Of a stretch of DNA of 64,000 nucleotides, positions 10,964 through 21,460 are shown in pieces (position 1 is the stretch's first letter; every line of letters starts with the position of its first letter). Below the pieces are notes generated by a model. The model searched no databases. It saw nothing but the letters and a program-made list of their open reading frames with translations, and had not been told where the DNA came from. This stretch comes from Kalmanozyma brasiliensis GHG001 (Eukaryota; Basidiomycota; Ustilaginomycetes; Ustilaginales). Location of the stretch: positions 1,426,802 to 1,490,801 of the forward strand of contig NW_015961970.1 of assembly GCF_000497045.1 (NCBI RefSeq). Reading direction: 5' to 3'. The translations under genes and the position numbers were made by a program.

Positions 10964-11556
10964 TCGCGAACGCCTCCTTGGCTCGCCCTCCTTCAGCACT
11001 ATCCGAGTCCCACACGTTATCAGATACCCCAATTGCATACTGTACTCGTTAAGCCACCGATTCCCCATCCCTGTGGTTACTACACAGATCGCGTGTATTG
11101 AGCCTTGAGTACCCTTGATACTCTCTCGCCCACCACTGATCCGAGCGACGCTGAGGGTGGCCCCCTAAGGTGAGCAAGTCGAGATCTGCATGACCTTCCC
11201 ACTTCAGAAACGGTCTAACAAGATTCCAAAAATTGGCAGGGTGGAGAGAGAACGGCCAACTGCACGTTCATGCACAGAGTTGCCGAAAAGGGCCTGTTCA
11301 GGGTCCGTGCGGATGGCTCTCAGCGCTGCAACCCCGCACACCCTCTCAAGCGGGGTCACACACGCTTCGGCAGGGTCCTGAGCTGAGGGGATCGACGCTC
11401 GGTCCAGACGATCTTCTTAGGCAGAACGTGTGTCTTGAGGTCTGGCTTTACAAGCCGTGTCCCTTCCGCACCCCCTCTTCCACGGCCATCTTTACTGCAC
11501 CTGCCTGTCTTGCACCGTCTTCTTGACAGCATTACGACACTGCAAGCTGCGCAGCT
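10964..11556. promoter_or_regulatory. Upstream region of alpha-mannosidase gene
   Basis: This 590 bp must contain the terminator of the CON-6-like gene and the promoter and leader of the mannosidase gene. The last 100 bases are pyrimidine-rich. No other gene is supported. Confidence 0.35.
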
Positions 11557-14500
11557 ATGTGTCAACACGGCAGGCCGCAAGCCTCTTCCAAGTCGCCCGA
11601 CTATCCTACGCACTCCAGTTCGGAGCCTCGTCCTGTTCGAGCCGGTCTCATCCGCTCCGTTCATGAGCGTCGACTCGACGAGTTCGTCGGAGGCCAGTTC
11701 GGCGACTACAACCTCGCCTCGGTCCTTTTTGAGGCTCGCACCGATGACCCCAAGTACGTCTCGATCCAGAGCTGGACCCCCAAGGCTGGCGCTAAGCCCA
11801 CCTTTGACGAAGCCAAGCGCCAGACCTATGTCAAGGCAGACAAGAGCATCAAGTTCGGTCCTTCGTGGACCAACCACTGGCTCAAGCTCAAGCTGACAGT
11901 GCCCAAGGAGTGGATCAAGAAGGAATGGGTTCAGCTCGAGTTCGATCCCGGCTGCGAGGCTCTGATCTACTCTGAGGATGGACTGCCCCTTCAGGGCATC
12001 ACCGGCGGTGACGACAAGCGACGAGTCGATTTCCCGCTCAAGTCCGAGTATCGCCACGGCATCACCTTCTACATCGAAGTCACCGCCAACGGCATGTTCG
12101 GTATGCCAGCCGACGGCACAGGCGATCCCGATCCCAACCGCTACTTCAACCTCGACTCCTGCGATATCGTCGTCAAGCGTCCTGAAGCATTCAAGCTCAT
12201 GTGGGACTTTGAACACCTTGTCGGCTGCGTCAAGAATCTGCCCAAGGACACTGAGCTGCAGAATCGCGCCCTATGGGTGGCCAACCAGATCCAGAACACC
12301 TTCCGCAAAGGTGACCTTGACAGCATCACAAAGTGCCGAAAGCTCGCCCAAGAGATCCTCGGCAAGGACTGGGACGACAACACCGACGACATCTACGACC
12401 GTGATGTAGTCGAAGGCAGGGAAGACGTTCGAATCTGGAGTCTCGGACACAGTCACATTGACAGTGCTTGGCTTTGGCCCTACTCGGCGACGCAGCAGAA
12501 GGTCGCTCGTTCGTGGGCCACCCAGATCGACCTCATGGACCGCTTTCCCGAACACCGCTTCACTGCCTCCACTGCACAGCAATACCAATGGCTCGAGACG
12601 CTCTACCCAAAGCTGTTCGACAAGCTCAAGGGATACGTCAAGGACGGCCGCTTCCAGCCCATCGGTGGTTCCTGGGTCGAGTGCGATGCCAACATGCCTT
12701 CAGGTGAGGCCTTCGCCCGTCAGTTCCTCTACGGTCAGCGCTACTTCCTCTCTCGCTTCGGCAAGCGATGCGACATCTTCTGGCTCCCGGACACGTTTGG
12801 CTACAATGCTCAGATCCCTCAACTCGCCCGTCAGTCCGGTTGCGATTACTTCTTCACACAGAAGCTCAGCTGGAATAACATCAACCGCTTCCCGCACAAC
12901 ACGCTCATGTGGGGCGGCCTGGACGGCACTCAGATAATCGTCCACATGACCCCAGTCAACAACTACGATTCCCGAGGCTACGTCGAGGAGATCGTCCGCG
13001 GTGTCAAGAACAATGCCGACCTCTGGGTGCAGCCCCACGCTCTCATGCTGTACGGCTTCGGCGACGGTGGAGGTGGTCCCTCGGAGGAGATGATCGAGCG
13101 TATGCGACGTGCTCGCGCTGTCAACAACAATGGCTTCAAGGACATGCCGCGTGTTCACAACGGACGTTCCGCCAAGGACTTTTTCGACCATGTACGCAAG
13201 GTCACCGACAATGGCAACCGCTTGTCGACGTGGCAGGGAGAAATCTACCTTGAGTTCCACCGCGGTGTCTACACATCGCACGGGTCAATCAAGCAATGGA
13301 ACCGTCGCTTCGAGGCCTTCATGCAGAAGCTCGAGTGGCTCGCCACGCTCGCCTCGATCAAGGCTACCAAGTACAAGTACCCCAAGGAGGAGCTCGACGC
13401 CATCTGGGAGCCTCTGCTGCTCAACCAGTTCCACGATTGCTTGCCAGGTAGTTCCATCCGCAAGGTCTACGACGACCTCGAGGAGATGTACGCCGACATG
13501 GCCATCAAGGGCAAGAAGCTTTGGCGCCAGGCACTGAACGCACTCGGCGTCGGCGAGGAGGTCGTCGCATCCAGCAAGAGCGCCATCACCGCCATCAACA
13601 CCTTGGACGTTCCTCGCAAAGAGCTTGTCGAAGTCGAGCTGTCCAGCAAGATGCCACGAGCCGAGGCCATCGCCCTTTCGCACCAATCCATGCAGCTGTG
13701 CAAGGCTGGCCAAAGTGCCCTTTTGCTGCTCGAGGATGCCACCGGTCGCGGCCACGCTACTGTCGTCGATAGCCAGACATCTGCTCTCGCCGATTCGCAG
13801 GGCGTCAAGGCAGAGCAGCTCGAACACAACAGCTTCCTCCTCCAGAGCCCCGCCATCGCTGTCAAGGTCTCCAAGGGTCGCATCACCTCCATCTACGACC
13901 GTCTCGCCGATCGTGAGCTTATCGAAGGCGGTCGCACCGCCGGTCTTGCCATCTCCGAAGACTATCCTCCTCAGTTCGACAACTGGGAGACCGAGCTCTA
14001 CTCGCTCGACACGGAAGAGGAGATCCCCTTCACCAACGTGCGCATTGCCGAGGCGGGTCCATGGCGTGCCAGTCTCGCGCTTGAAGCCAAGTTCGGTCAG
14101 AGCACCGTCCAGGTTAGCATTGTCCTCGATGCCGTTCCCGCCACGCCTCTGGTCGACAGCAAAGACGCACGACCTTTGCTCCGATTCGACACGCAGATCG
14201 ACTGGTGGGAGAAGCACCGCTTCCTCCGCTTCAATGTGCCTACTCGTCTCCGCTCGGACATTGCCAGCTTCGAGACGCAGTTTGGTATCACCAAACGTCC
14301 TACCACGCGCAACAACAGCTGGGAGGCGGCCAAGTTCGAGGTGTGCGGGCACAGATTCGCCGACTTGTCCGAGGAGGACTACGGTCTGAGTATCCTGACC
14401 GAGTCCAAGTACGGCTACAGCGTCGAGGGTGGCTTGATGCGATTGTCGCTGCTCAAGGCCGGTACCTATCCCGATGCGCACGAGGACGAAGGCCTGCACC

Positions 14501-15000
14501 AATTTGCCTTTGCGCTCTACCCCCACGTTGGCGGCGTCGGCAAAGGCAAGGTCGTACAGGTGGCTCGCGTGTTCAACGCCCGCTTCGACGTCGACTACGG
14601 TCGTGAATCGCGCATCGACATTGCGACGCTCGAGCGAAGCCACCCGGCCAACTCGGACCTCAGCATGCCCATCGAGATCGTCGACTCGACCCGCGCCGGC
14701 GTCGTCATCGACACCATCAAGCGCGCCGAAGAGGACTTCCCCTACCACAACACCAAGGCCAAGGCGGACTCGTTCGGCATCATCGTGCGTCTGTACGAGA
14801 GCTTGGGCGCCCACGCCAAGCCGACCATCAAGATTAAGCTGCCCGTCAAGGAGACCAATTTGACAAACTTGCTCGAGGACGTCGACGAGAGCAAGAAGGA
14901 GGAGCTTTTCTTCGGGACGTATGTGGACGAAGAGGACAGCACGTACGTTCAGCTGGAGCTCAAGCCGTATGAGATCAAGACGATCAAGATCTCGCTGTAG
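11557..15000 (+). CDS. ams1: Alpha-mannosidase, glycoside hydrolase family 38 (Ams1-like)
   Basis: The 1147-residue enzyme removes terminal alpha-mannose from oligosaccharides and glycoproteins, in fungi mainly in the vacuole after delivery by the Cvt/autophagy route. The zinc-site motif HSHIDSAWLWPY lies near residues 297-308, and the nucleophile Asp is in WLPDTFGYNA near residue 410. A further zinc-ligand His is in NQFHDCLPGS near residue 629. These are the hallmark GH38 residues, all intact. There is no signal peptide, as expected for Ams1, which enters the vacuole from the cytosol. The length is close to fungal Ams1, with a slightly extended N-terminus; the ATG at 11557 is the only one that includes the conserved N-terminal domain. 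It is a single exon and convergent with the tannase gene. Confidence 0.93.
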   Translation: MCQHGRPQASSKSPDYPTHSSSEPRPVRAGLIRSVHERRLDEFVGGQFGDYNLASVLFEARTDDPKYVSIQSWTPKAGAKPTFDEAKRQTYVKADKSIKFGPSWTNHWLKLKLTVPKEWIKKEWVQLEFDPGCEALIYSEDGLPLQGITGGDDKRRVDFPLKSEYRHGITFYIEVTANGMFGMPADGTGDPDPNRYFNLDSCDIVVKRPEAFKLMWDFEHLVGCVKNLPKDTELQNRALWVANQIQNTFRKGDLDSITKCRKLAQEILGKDWDDNTDDIYDRDVVEGREDVRIWSLGHSHIDSAWLWPYSATQQKVARSWATQIDLMDRFPEHRFTASTAQQYQWLETLYPKLFDKLKGYVKDGRFQPIGGSWVECDANMPSGEAFARQFLYGQRYFLSRFGKRCDIFWLPDTFGYNAQIPQLARQSGCDYFFTQKLSWNNINRFPHNTLMWGGLDGTQIIVHMTPVNNYDSRGYVEEIVRGVKNNADLWVQPHALMLYGFGDGGGGPSEEMIERMRRARAVNNNGFKDMPRVHNGRSAKDFFDHVRKVTDNGNRLSTWQGEIYLEFHRGVYTSHGSIKQWNRRFEAFMQKLEWLATLASIKATKYKYPKEELDAIWEPLLLNQFHDCLPGSSIRKVYDDLEEMYADMAIKGKKLWRQALNALGVGEEVVASSKSAITAINTLDVPRKELVEVELSSKMPRAEAIALSHQSMQLCKAGQSALLLLEDATGRGHATVVDSQTSALADSQGVKAEQLEHNSFLLQSPAIAVKVSKGRITSIYDRLADRELIEGGRTAGLAISEDYPPQFDNWETELYSLDTEEEIPFTNVRIAEAGPWRASLALEAKFGQSTVQVSIVLDAVPATPLVDSKDARPLLRFDTQIDWWEKHRFLRFNVPTRLRSDIASFETQFGITKRPTTRNNSWEAAKFEVCGHRFADLSEEDYGLSILTESKYGYSVEGGLMRLSLLKAGTYPDAHEDEGLHQFAFALYPHVGGVGKGKVVQVARVFNARFDVDYGRESRIDIATLERSHPANSDLSMPIEIVDSTRAGVVIDTIKRAEEDFPYHNTKAKADSFGIIVRLYESLGAHAKPTIKIKLPVKETNLTNLLEDVDESKKEELFFGTYVDEEDSTYVQLELKPYEIKTIKISL

Positions 15001-15178
15001 ACCGTATTTGGTTTAGAAGCTCCGTTCGCAATGTCTAAAGTTCTGTGTTTTACGCATGTCTCGTGGTGTGTCGTGGCAGTCGATCGAAACGAATGGTGGT
15101 GTGAGCCATCAAGGGAGTGCGTTGACGGTTGACAGAACAGAAGACGAAGGATGACGAGCTTGACACCTAGGCTCACGT

Positions 15179-17377
15179 TCAAGAGCACTCGAAGGCGCTT
15201 GCATCACTCGTATCCCTCCTCCCGCCCCTCCTCAACCTCGCCTGCATGGGATACGCGCACAGCGGCCTAGTCAACCTGACCCCGTTCCCAAACGGCGTCT
15301 TGTCATCGCTCCTCTTCGGCGCGCCACCATCCTCACTCCTATATGCCGTTCCAACCATCTCATTCGGTACCCTTCCCTTCTCAACCCACTCCATGAGCGC
15401 CAACAACATATCGTGCTTCGCATCCGCCCTGAGAGGCCTTGCACCCGGCTCGATCTGACCTGCGCCGCCGAAGTTCCAGCACCCTGCTCCACCTCTGCAG
15501 TGCAGCATGCCAGGGATCATGTACAGCTTATAACTCTCGCTCGCCTTTTCGCCCACCACAGCGTGGACCCGCTCGAAGTAGCGTGGCGAAACGAGGGGTG
15601 GTACAAGGGGATCTGCCAGTCCGTGGTAGTGCATGAGCTTTCCACCTGCGTCGAAGAAGCGGCTGAGGTCAGGGATGAACGTGATTGTTTGGCCTGCATC
15701 GAGACGTTCGCCGGCGTCGATGATGGTGGGTGTGATAGCCGTGCCAGCGTCGAAGATGAAGAGGTCGGAAGTGGAGTTGAGGACTTGATAGTGGAACCAG
15801 GCTGAGGGAGAGGCACCAATTTTGCCCACGATCGCGTTGGAGATGGTCCAACCCATCTCGCTGCCGGGAAGAACGGCTTCCCGTATGAGACGGGTGGAGA
15901 TCGTGTAGTCCGTGTAGATGGATGAGAGCGTTTGCAGTTGCGGGTCGGTCAGACAGGTGGGCGCGGAGGGATTCGGTGGTGCGCTGTCTTTTGAGCTGCT
16001 TGCGCCTCCGCCAGGAACCTCCAGAGGTGCCGAAGGGTCCGAAGCGGGCTGCGGCGACACCTGTCTAGGCAGCATGATGTGCTTGAACCGCTTAGCATGC
16101 TTGATCAGAGACTCGGGCGCGGTCTCCACGCTGTCGCTGCTCGGCGCGGTGCCTTTGCCGGTGCAGCCGATCAGCTTCGCAAAGTCAGGCTTGCACGACC
16201 GAGGATCCGAGACGATTCCGTCGACGACACCGTCGCTCGCATCACATGCCTGTAGTACCGCCTTGTGGATCATAGGGTAGGCGCTAGGCGGGAAATGCCC
16301 TTCGCTCTTGTTGTTAGCCAAAAAGGTGTTGACGTGCACCTGGTACGCCTTGAGCTTGTTGAACTCGATTGCGGGGCTGCCAGCTAGGACACCGTCGCAG
16401 TCGAGCGGATATCGTTGCGCTTCTGCCATGGCCGCTCTACCTCCGGTGCTGCACCCTTTGATGTAGCTATAGAAGACGTGCAATTTGCTCTCTGGAACGA
16501 CATTGTTTTTACCCTTCGTACTGGGCGGAACACCGTAGAAGAAGATGCTTACGGCAAGCTTTGCGACCATGGTAGAAAGATGGATTGCTCGGTGGAGCCA
16601 GCCCTCTGGATTGTCGGGCAGCCATTTAGTGCCAGCGAACGCGCTGAAGTGGCCACCATTGGTGCTGGCCACGGCGACGCGGTATCGCGCCATCGTCTGC
16701 TTCATCTCTGAAAAGGCACTGGCGCCACTCAGACCACCGCCGACCACAAAGACGAGCCGTTTGGTCCAGCCGGACGTGGGCGCGCGTTTGAAGTTGGCTT
16801 TGAGGGCCTGAGCCTCACTCTGCTGGTCGGACGAGTAGGATTCGGCCTGCACAGTGTCGTCCGTGGTCTCGTCTTCTTCGTTCGTGTCGGGTAGAGGCAG
16901 CCACACCTCAAAGTGGGCCCGACTATGCTCGCTCGTGCTGACCATACCTCCAATTCGGCAGAAGGACGGCAGACCACCGCTCTGGCTGTAGGGAGCACGT
17001 GATTCTTCTCCGTACCCATCATCCGCGATGACAGCCTTCTTGCCGAATCCAGCAGAGACAGACATGGCACCCGCCTTGTCGTCCTTCGGACCGAAAGAGG
17101 TCTCGGGGATGACAGAGTAGAGTTTCTCAGCGGTAGGATTGGACCCAGCGGGGTAGTGGAAAGCGTACGTATCGCTTATCTCGAGCGGCACACCATCGCT
17201 TCCGAGGCCCTCTAGGAGAAGCTCTTCGAGACTATCAGGAAGGTCGCTGCAGCTTTGAGCGATGCCGGGTACATCTTGGCGGGCTCGAGAGGATGCTCTG
17301 TGGACCAGAGTAGCTCTGGCTTGAGTGACAATGGCCACGGCGACCGCAATCATAGGAACACGCCCGAGCACGAGCAT
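15179..17377 (-). CDS. Secreted tannase / feruloyl esterase
   Basis: The 732-residue enzyme hydrolyses ester bonds in tannins or feruloylated plant wall polysaccharides. It shows the CS-D-HC arrangement that defines the family: catalytic Ser in GCSTGGRAAM (about residue 312), Asp in HGLADPLVPP (about 584) and His in MLHCRGG (about 622), with Cys residues next to Ser and His that form a disulfide. The start chosen is the ATG at 17375-17377, which begins a hydrophobic signal peptide (MLVLGRVPMIAVAVAIV). The open frame continues about 119 codons further upstream, but a TATAAAAG box sits only about 72 bp upstream of this ATG, supporting the shorter start. A plant-associated fungus would secrete it for cell-wall or polyphenol degradation. 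Confidence 0.88.
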   Translation of the reverse strand: MLVLGRVPMIAVAVAIVTQARATLVHRASSRARQDVPGIAQSCSDLPDSLEELLLEGLGSDGVPLEISDTYAFHYPAGSNPTAEKLYSVIPETSFGPKDDKAGAMSVSAGFGKKAVIADDGYGEESRAPYSQSGGLPSFCRIGGMVSTSEHSRAHFEVWLPLPDTNEEDETTDDTVQAESYSSDQQSEAQALKANFKRAPTSGWTKRLVFVVGGGLSGASAFSEMKQTMARYRVAVASTNGGHFSAFAGTKWLPDNPEGWLHRAIHLSTMVAKLAVSIFFYGVPPSTKGKNNVVPESKLHVFYSYIKGCSTGGRAAMAEAQRYPLDCDGVLAGSPAIEFNKLKAYQVHVNTFLANNKSEGHFPPSAYPMIHKAVLQACDASDGVVDGIVSDPRSCKPDFAKLIGCTGKGTAPSSDSVETAPESLIKHAKRFKHIMLPRQVSPQPASDPSAPLEVPGGGASSSKDSAPPNPSAPTCLTDPQLQTLSSIYTDYTISTRLIREAVLPGSEMGWTISNAIVGKIGASPSAWFHYQVLNSTSDLFIFDAGTAITPTIIDAGERLDAGQTITFIPDLSRFFDAGGKLMHYHGLADPLVPPLVSPRYFERVHAVVGEKASESYKLYMIPGMLHCRGGAGCWNFGGAGQIEPGARPLRADAKHDMLLALMEWVEKGRVPNEMVGTAYRSEDGGAPKRSDDKTPFGNGVRLTRPLCAYPMQARLRRGGRRDTSDASAFECS

Positions 17378-17448
17378 CTTGTGGGCCTCAAAAGGGGAGA
17401 TGAGAAGGGCTTGTGTTTCAGTAGTGCTACGGGACGAGTCCAAGGAGG

Positions 17449-17456
17449 CTTTTATA
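17449..17456 (-). promoter_or_regulatory. TATA box of the tannase gene
   Basis: The minus strand reads TATAAAAG about 72 bases upstream of the tannase ATG at 17377. A close, near-consensus TATA box is more typical of inducible secreted-enzyme genes than of the housekeeping genes around it, and it favours the signal-peptide start over longer frames. Confidence 0.55.
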
Positions 17457-19375
17457 CGTTCCGGTGAAGATCCTTTGTTTGCTGGACCTGCATTGACGTG
17501 CTTCCACGCATCAATGTCGAGGTCAGAGGCACCCACACCCACGAGCTGAGCTAAGATGAGATTTGTCTGGTAAGTAACAGCGAAACGGTACATACGCTCC
17601 ATATCTCGCGGTGGGTAGAAACTCGATCGACTCAGCCTGGGACGAAAGCATGTTGATTCATACGCTGTGGGATGGCAGTTGAGCGGGTGGCGATGATGAC
17701 GACGTAGATGAGCTGGCGGTCCGTTCAGCACCAATCTTCATCACAGACTCCAACCGAAATGGAGTCATGAGGACCGTAACGACCCTGGCCGATCTTCCAG
17801 TCCCATCTGCTTCGCGAAAGACCAAGCTGGCCAGGTTCACTCGTTGATAACTATCGAAGAGCCGATCATAGCTGGGAAGGTTGGCGGTATTGGACAGTGT
17901 CGAGAGGCGCTCTAACAGGGAACTGGCGAGCCAAAATTTGGTTAACAGGGAGACCCAAGTTTCGCTCCTCTCAGCCATCAGTTGCATGGTCACGAGGGAA
18001 GGTAAGCCCAAAAACGGGGCCGCACACGGACCACCTCGTTCGACATCTCGAAGAGACCAACACACGCACACACTCACACAAGGCTCCTTGTCCTGCCCTT
18101 GTCTATAGAAGAGACAGGAATGGCATCGTCCTCTGCTACGTCGATGCACCGCACTTTGACTGGACAAAGGTCTGCATCGACGTCAAAGCGGCTCATAGTC
18201 TCGTACTGGACAGAAAGGAGCACGGTCGAGATGGGTGGGAATGGCTTCAGACGGGGTCAGGTGAACTCAGCCTCTCGGCTTTGCGGAGAATTCTGGTGCT
18301 GACAGTCGGTGGCTCGTGATCAAAGAGCATGTTATGGCAAGCGAGCGAACTCCCTCCTCGTCGAGTCGAGTCTTGTTTGAGCCATCATTGTCTGAAGGGG
18401 GCGTCTCTGCAGATTTGTTGAGATGCGGAACAGCGAAAAAGTGGTGGCTGCGCCCTGGGACAAATACAATCGAGTTGAAATCAGCTGCAGCGCCAGTCTA
18501 TGCGGTTTGTATTGGGTCACCAATTTGCACTGTATTCAGGTCCGCTGCCAGGTTCGCTCTGCAGCTCAAGTGCCCGGGTAAGCTAGCGCAGGAAATCAGA
18601 AAAAAAGAAAAGAGGACTCAGACCCGCGTTCGGTCTGGCCCCTCCGCTAGAAACCAGCGGCCTCGCTTTCGCTTTGGTTGTGTGTGTTGGTGTGTTTGGG
18701 CGAGCAGGTGAGGAACCGAGCGAGCACGGACAGTCAGTCACCCAGCCAATTAGAGAGCCATTTTCGAAAATTGGCAGGGCTCGTCTGCCCTCTGTCTGTC
18801 TGCAATTGGCCTCGCAGCAGCGAATGCTGTTTGACTCCACTTTGCAGCTCTGTCTCTCCACGCTCCACGCCACGGTCCGCGTCTCTCTCTCTCCCTTTTT
18901 GGCTTTTGCATTGCTGGCTGCTCATCACCTCGCTTCTCTTTTAGCTCCATCATCTCGACACTCGAACACGGCCAAAACACGCATCGACGCTAGCCTACTG
19001 CGCCGCCATCTGTCTTCGTTGCACCTACACCGCCTCTGCAGGCATCGCGTTCCGTTTACCGTCTCCGTCGCCGTCGTTGCCGCACCAGCATCAGCCTGAC
19101 CGCAGCAACCATCGCACGACACTCGAGCAGTCTGCTTGACACGGATTTCCTCGTTCATTCCCGCAACTCGCTGCCAAGCATACCCGCACTCTGCCGCCCT
19201 TCGCACGTCTCGACCGCTCCATCGTCTGCCTTCTTCGGATCTCCCGAGTCGACTCACGGTGTCAACAGTCACAGCACCCTTTACGCCCCCACCTCCACTC
19301 AGCAGCATTCCAGTCAGACAAGCGACCACCACGTCCTGCTGACAAGTCACGTTCTGCAGCTGTCCACGCTTGAAC
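17457..19375. other. Long intergenic region, tannase / gsk3 promoters
   Basis: About 1.9 kb separates the divergent tannase and gsk3 genes. The right third (about 18680-19375) is a pyrimidine-rich stretch that looks like the gsk3 leader. An open frame on the minus strand (17658-17987) is listed separately. No RNA gene, repeat or mobile element was recognised. Confidence 0.4.
17658..17987 (-). CDS. Possible small unknown protein upstream of tannase
   Basis: This open frame of 109 codons starts at an ATG (17985-17987) and encodes a helical N-terminal half (ETWVSLLTKFWLASSLLERL) and a Ser/Pro-rich tail. I recognise no family. It is on the same strand as tannase and ends about 200 bp upstream of the tannase TATA box. 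The protein-like composition could be chance, because the region lacks intron signals or an obvious promoter. Treat as a weak candidate. Confidence 0.22.
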   Translation of the reverse strand: MQLMAERSETWVSLLTKFWLASSLLERLSTLSNTANLPSYDRLFDSYQRVNLASLVFREADGTGRSARVVTVLMTPFRLESVMKIGAERTASSSTSSSSPPAQLPSHSV

Positions 19376-20882
19376 ATGTCCAACGCGCCAACCAACGGCG
19401 TCAAAATGAATCGTAGGTATCTCTCCGCTGATGCTGAGCTCATAGGCCTTGGTCTAGCCTCAAGCGTTCCAGTCGGACTGCGAATGATCCTGCCTGCGAC
19501 GCATCAGCCTCTCTACCCGCACATCTTTGCGTAGTTTGGGAAAGCGGCCATGACGTCGAGGAGCCCGCAGGCACTAATTAAACGCAAAGACCAGGCCGAC
19601 TCAGCATCAGAAACCTCGTACTTCAAAGACCGCAGCTTACTGACTCTTCGACCTTCTTTCTCTCCGTCTTTCCGTTCTTCTATGATCCTCGCATTCCGAT
19701 AACCCAGCCCTCGATGATCCCAACAAAGTGATCAAGGTGCTCGCCTCGGACGGCAAGACTGCCGAACAGCGAGAGATCGCCTACACCAACTGCAAGGTCA
19801 TTGGAAACGGAAGCTTCGGTGTCGTCTTCCAGGCAAAACTCGTATCGTCGCAAGGCTCAGAACCCGCCGAGGGTTCCAGCAAGGACAGCGATGAGGTGGC
19901 CATCAAGAAGGTGTTGCAGGACAAGCGCTTCAAAAACCGTGAATTGCAGATCATGAGGATCGTCAAGCACCCTAACGTCGTCGACCTCAAGGCATTCTTC
20001 TACTCGAACGGCGACAAGAAGGACGAGGTCTTCCTCAACCTTGTGCTCGAATACGTGCCAGAGACGGTCTACCGCGCATCGCGCCATTACGCCAAGCTCA
20101 AGCAGACCATGCCTATGCTGCTCATCAAGCTCTACATGTACCAGGTTCTGCGCAGTCTCGCCTACATCCACTCGATCGGCATCTGTCATCGAGACATCAA
20201 GCCCCAAAATCTGCTGCTCGACCCCTCCACCGGCATCCTCAAGCTCTGCGATTTCGGTTCGGCGAAGATCTTGATCGCAGGCGAGCCCAACGTCAGCTAC
20301 ATCTGCTCGAGGTACTACCGAGCTCCCGAGCTCATCTTTGGTGCTACCAACTACACCACCAACATCGACATCTGGTCCACAGGATGTGTCATGGCCGAGC
20401 TCATGCAAGGGCAACCGCTCTTCCCCGGTGAGAGCGGTATCGACCAGCTCGTAGAGATCATCAAGGTGCTCGGAACGCCATCTCGAGAGCAGATCAAGAC
20501 CATGAACCCCAACTACATGGAGCACAAGTTCCCTCAGATCCGACCGCACCCCTTCAGCAAGGTCTTCCGCCCGCGCACGCCTCCCGATGCGATCGACCTT
20601 ATCTCGCGACTGCTCGAGTACACGCCCAGCGCACGTCTCACGGCTGTTGAGGCGCTCTGCCACCCCTTCTTTGACGAGCTGCGAACGGGCGAGGCCCGCA
20701 TGCCCAACGGACGCGAGTTGCCGCCCCTTTTCAACTGGACCAAGGAGGAGCTTTCTGTCCGACCGGACCTCATCTCGCGACTGGTGCCTCAGCACGCCGA
20801 GGCGGAGCTCCTCTCGCGGGGCATCGACGTCCACAACTTCCAACCCATCCCGCTCGAGTCGATGAAGGTCACGCTCGACTAA
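19376..20882 (+). CDS. gsk3: Glycogen synthase kinase 3 (two exons)
   Basis: GSK3 (shaggy-type) phosphorylates primed Ser/Thr substrates in growth, stress and developmental signalling. Exon 1 is 37 nt (19376-19412) with a GTAGGT donor; the CAG acceptor ends at 19707 and exon 2 runs 19708-20882, giving 403 residues. The full kinase core is present: glycine loop [29 protein letters not shown], catalytic [16 protein letters not shown], and the activation-loop tyrosine in [13 protein letters not shown]. The RYYR context and the length match GSK3 instead of other CMGC kinases. The long pyrimidine-rich leader upstream suggests an extended 5' UTR. Confidence 0.94.
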
Positions 20883-21460
20883 GCGGTGGCACGACGGTGC
20901 GGTGGTGGCAGCAGGGCGGAGGAAGGTCGTTTCTGTCGCACGGCTCGGCGTCGCGAGGTATCACAGGATTCGCTTGGGTCGGCGAGGTGCCTGAAGGAGT
21001 CAACACCAATGCTGGGCGTGGCTCCGATTCGGGGCGATACTGTCGAAGCAACTCCCGACGACGCGACGCTATCGTCGACGCTGCATTCTGCCCACACCGT
21101 CAATCGCATGGGAAAGCAGGACGGCGCGCTTGCTCATGAACCTCTGAACGGGATCATGCACCTTCGAACATCAAAATCGCACCCCAGACCGCCTCGAGCA
21201 TCCTCACTTGCAATCTGTACATACCACGCCTCGATGCATCCCCCCCTCTTCTTCTCAAGCCAGGCGCGACAAAACCTTCTCTCCCTCCTCACCCTCAGTC
21301 GTTTCCTCGGTCACTCCCCCGTTTTCAACTGTCAAAGAACCTCTCTCGTGTGCTAGTAGCTCTCTCATTTTTGCACCTTTATGTCAATCGTGTGTCAACA
21401 ACTCCTGTGTGGTGTGATGAGATGTCCTTTACAAGCGTGTGATGTGGGTATATGTGTGAA
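20883..21460. other. Convergent 3' region, gsk3 / bub2
   Basis: This 580 bp lies between two stop codons facing each other and should hold both 3' ends. The right half is T- and C-rich. Nothing else is supported. Confidence 0.4.

Noticed and set aside
13285..14814. 509-codon open frame on the minus strand
   Set aside because: It is the antisense shadow of the alpha-mannosidase gene, whose catalytic motifs are all on the plus strand.
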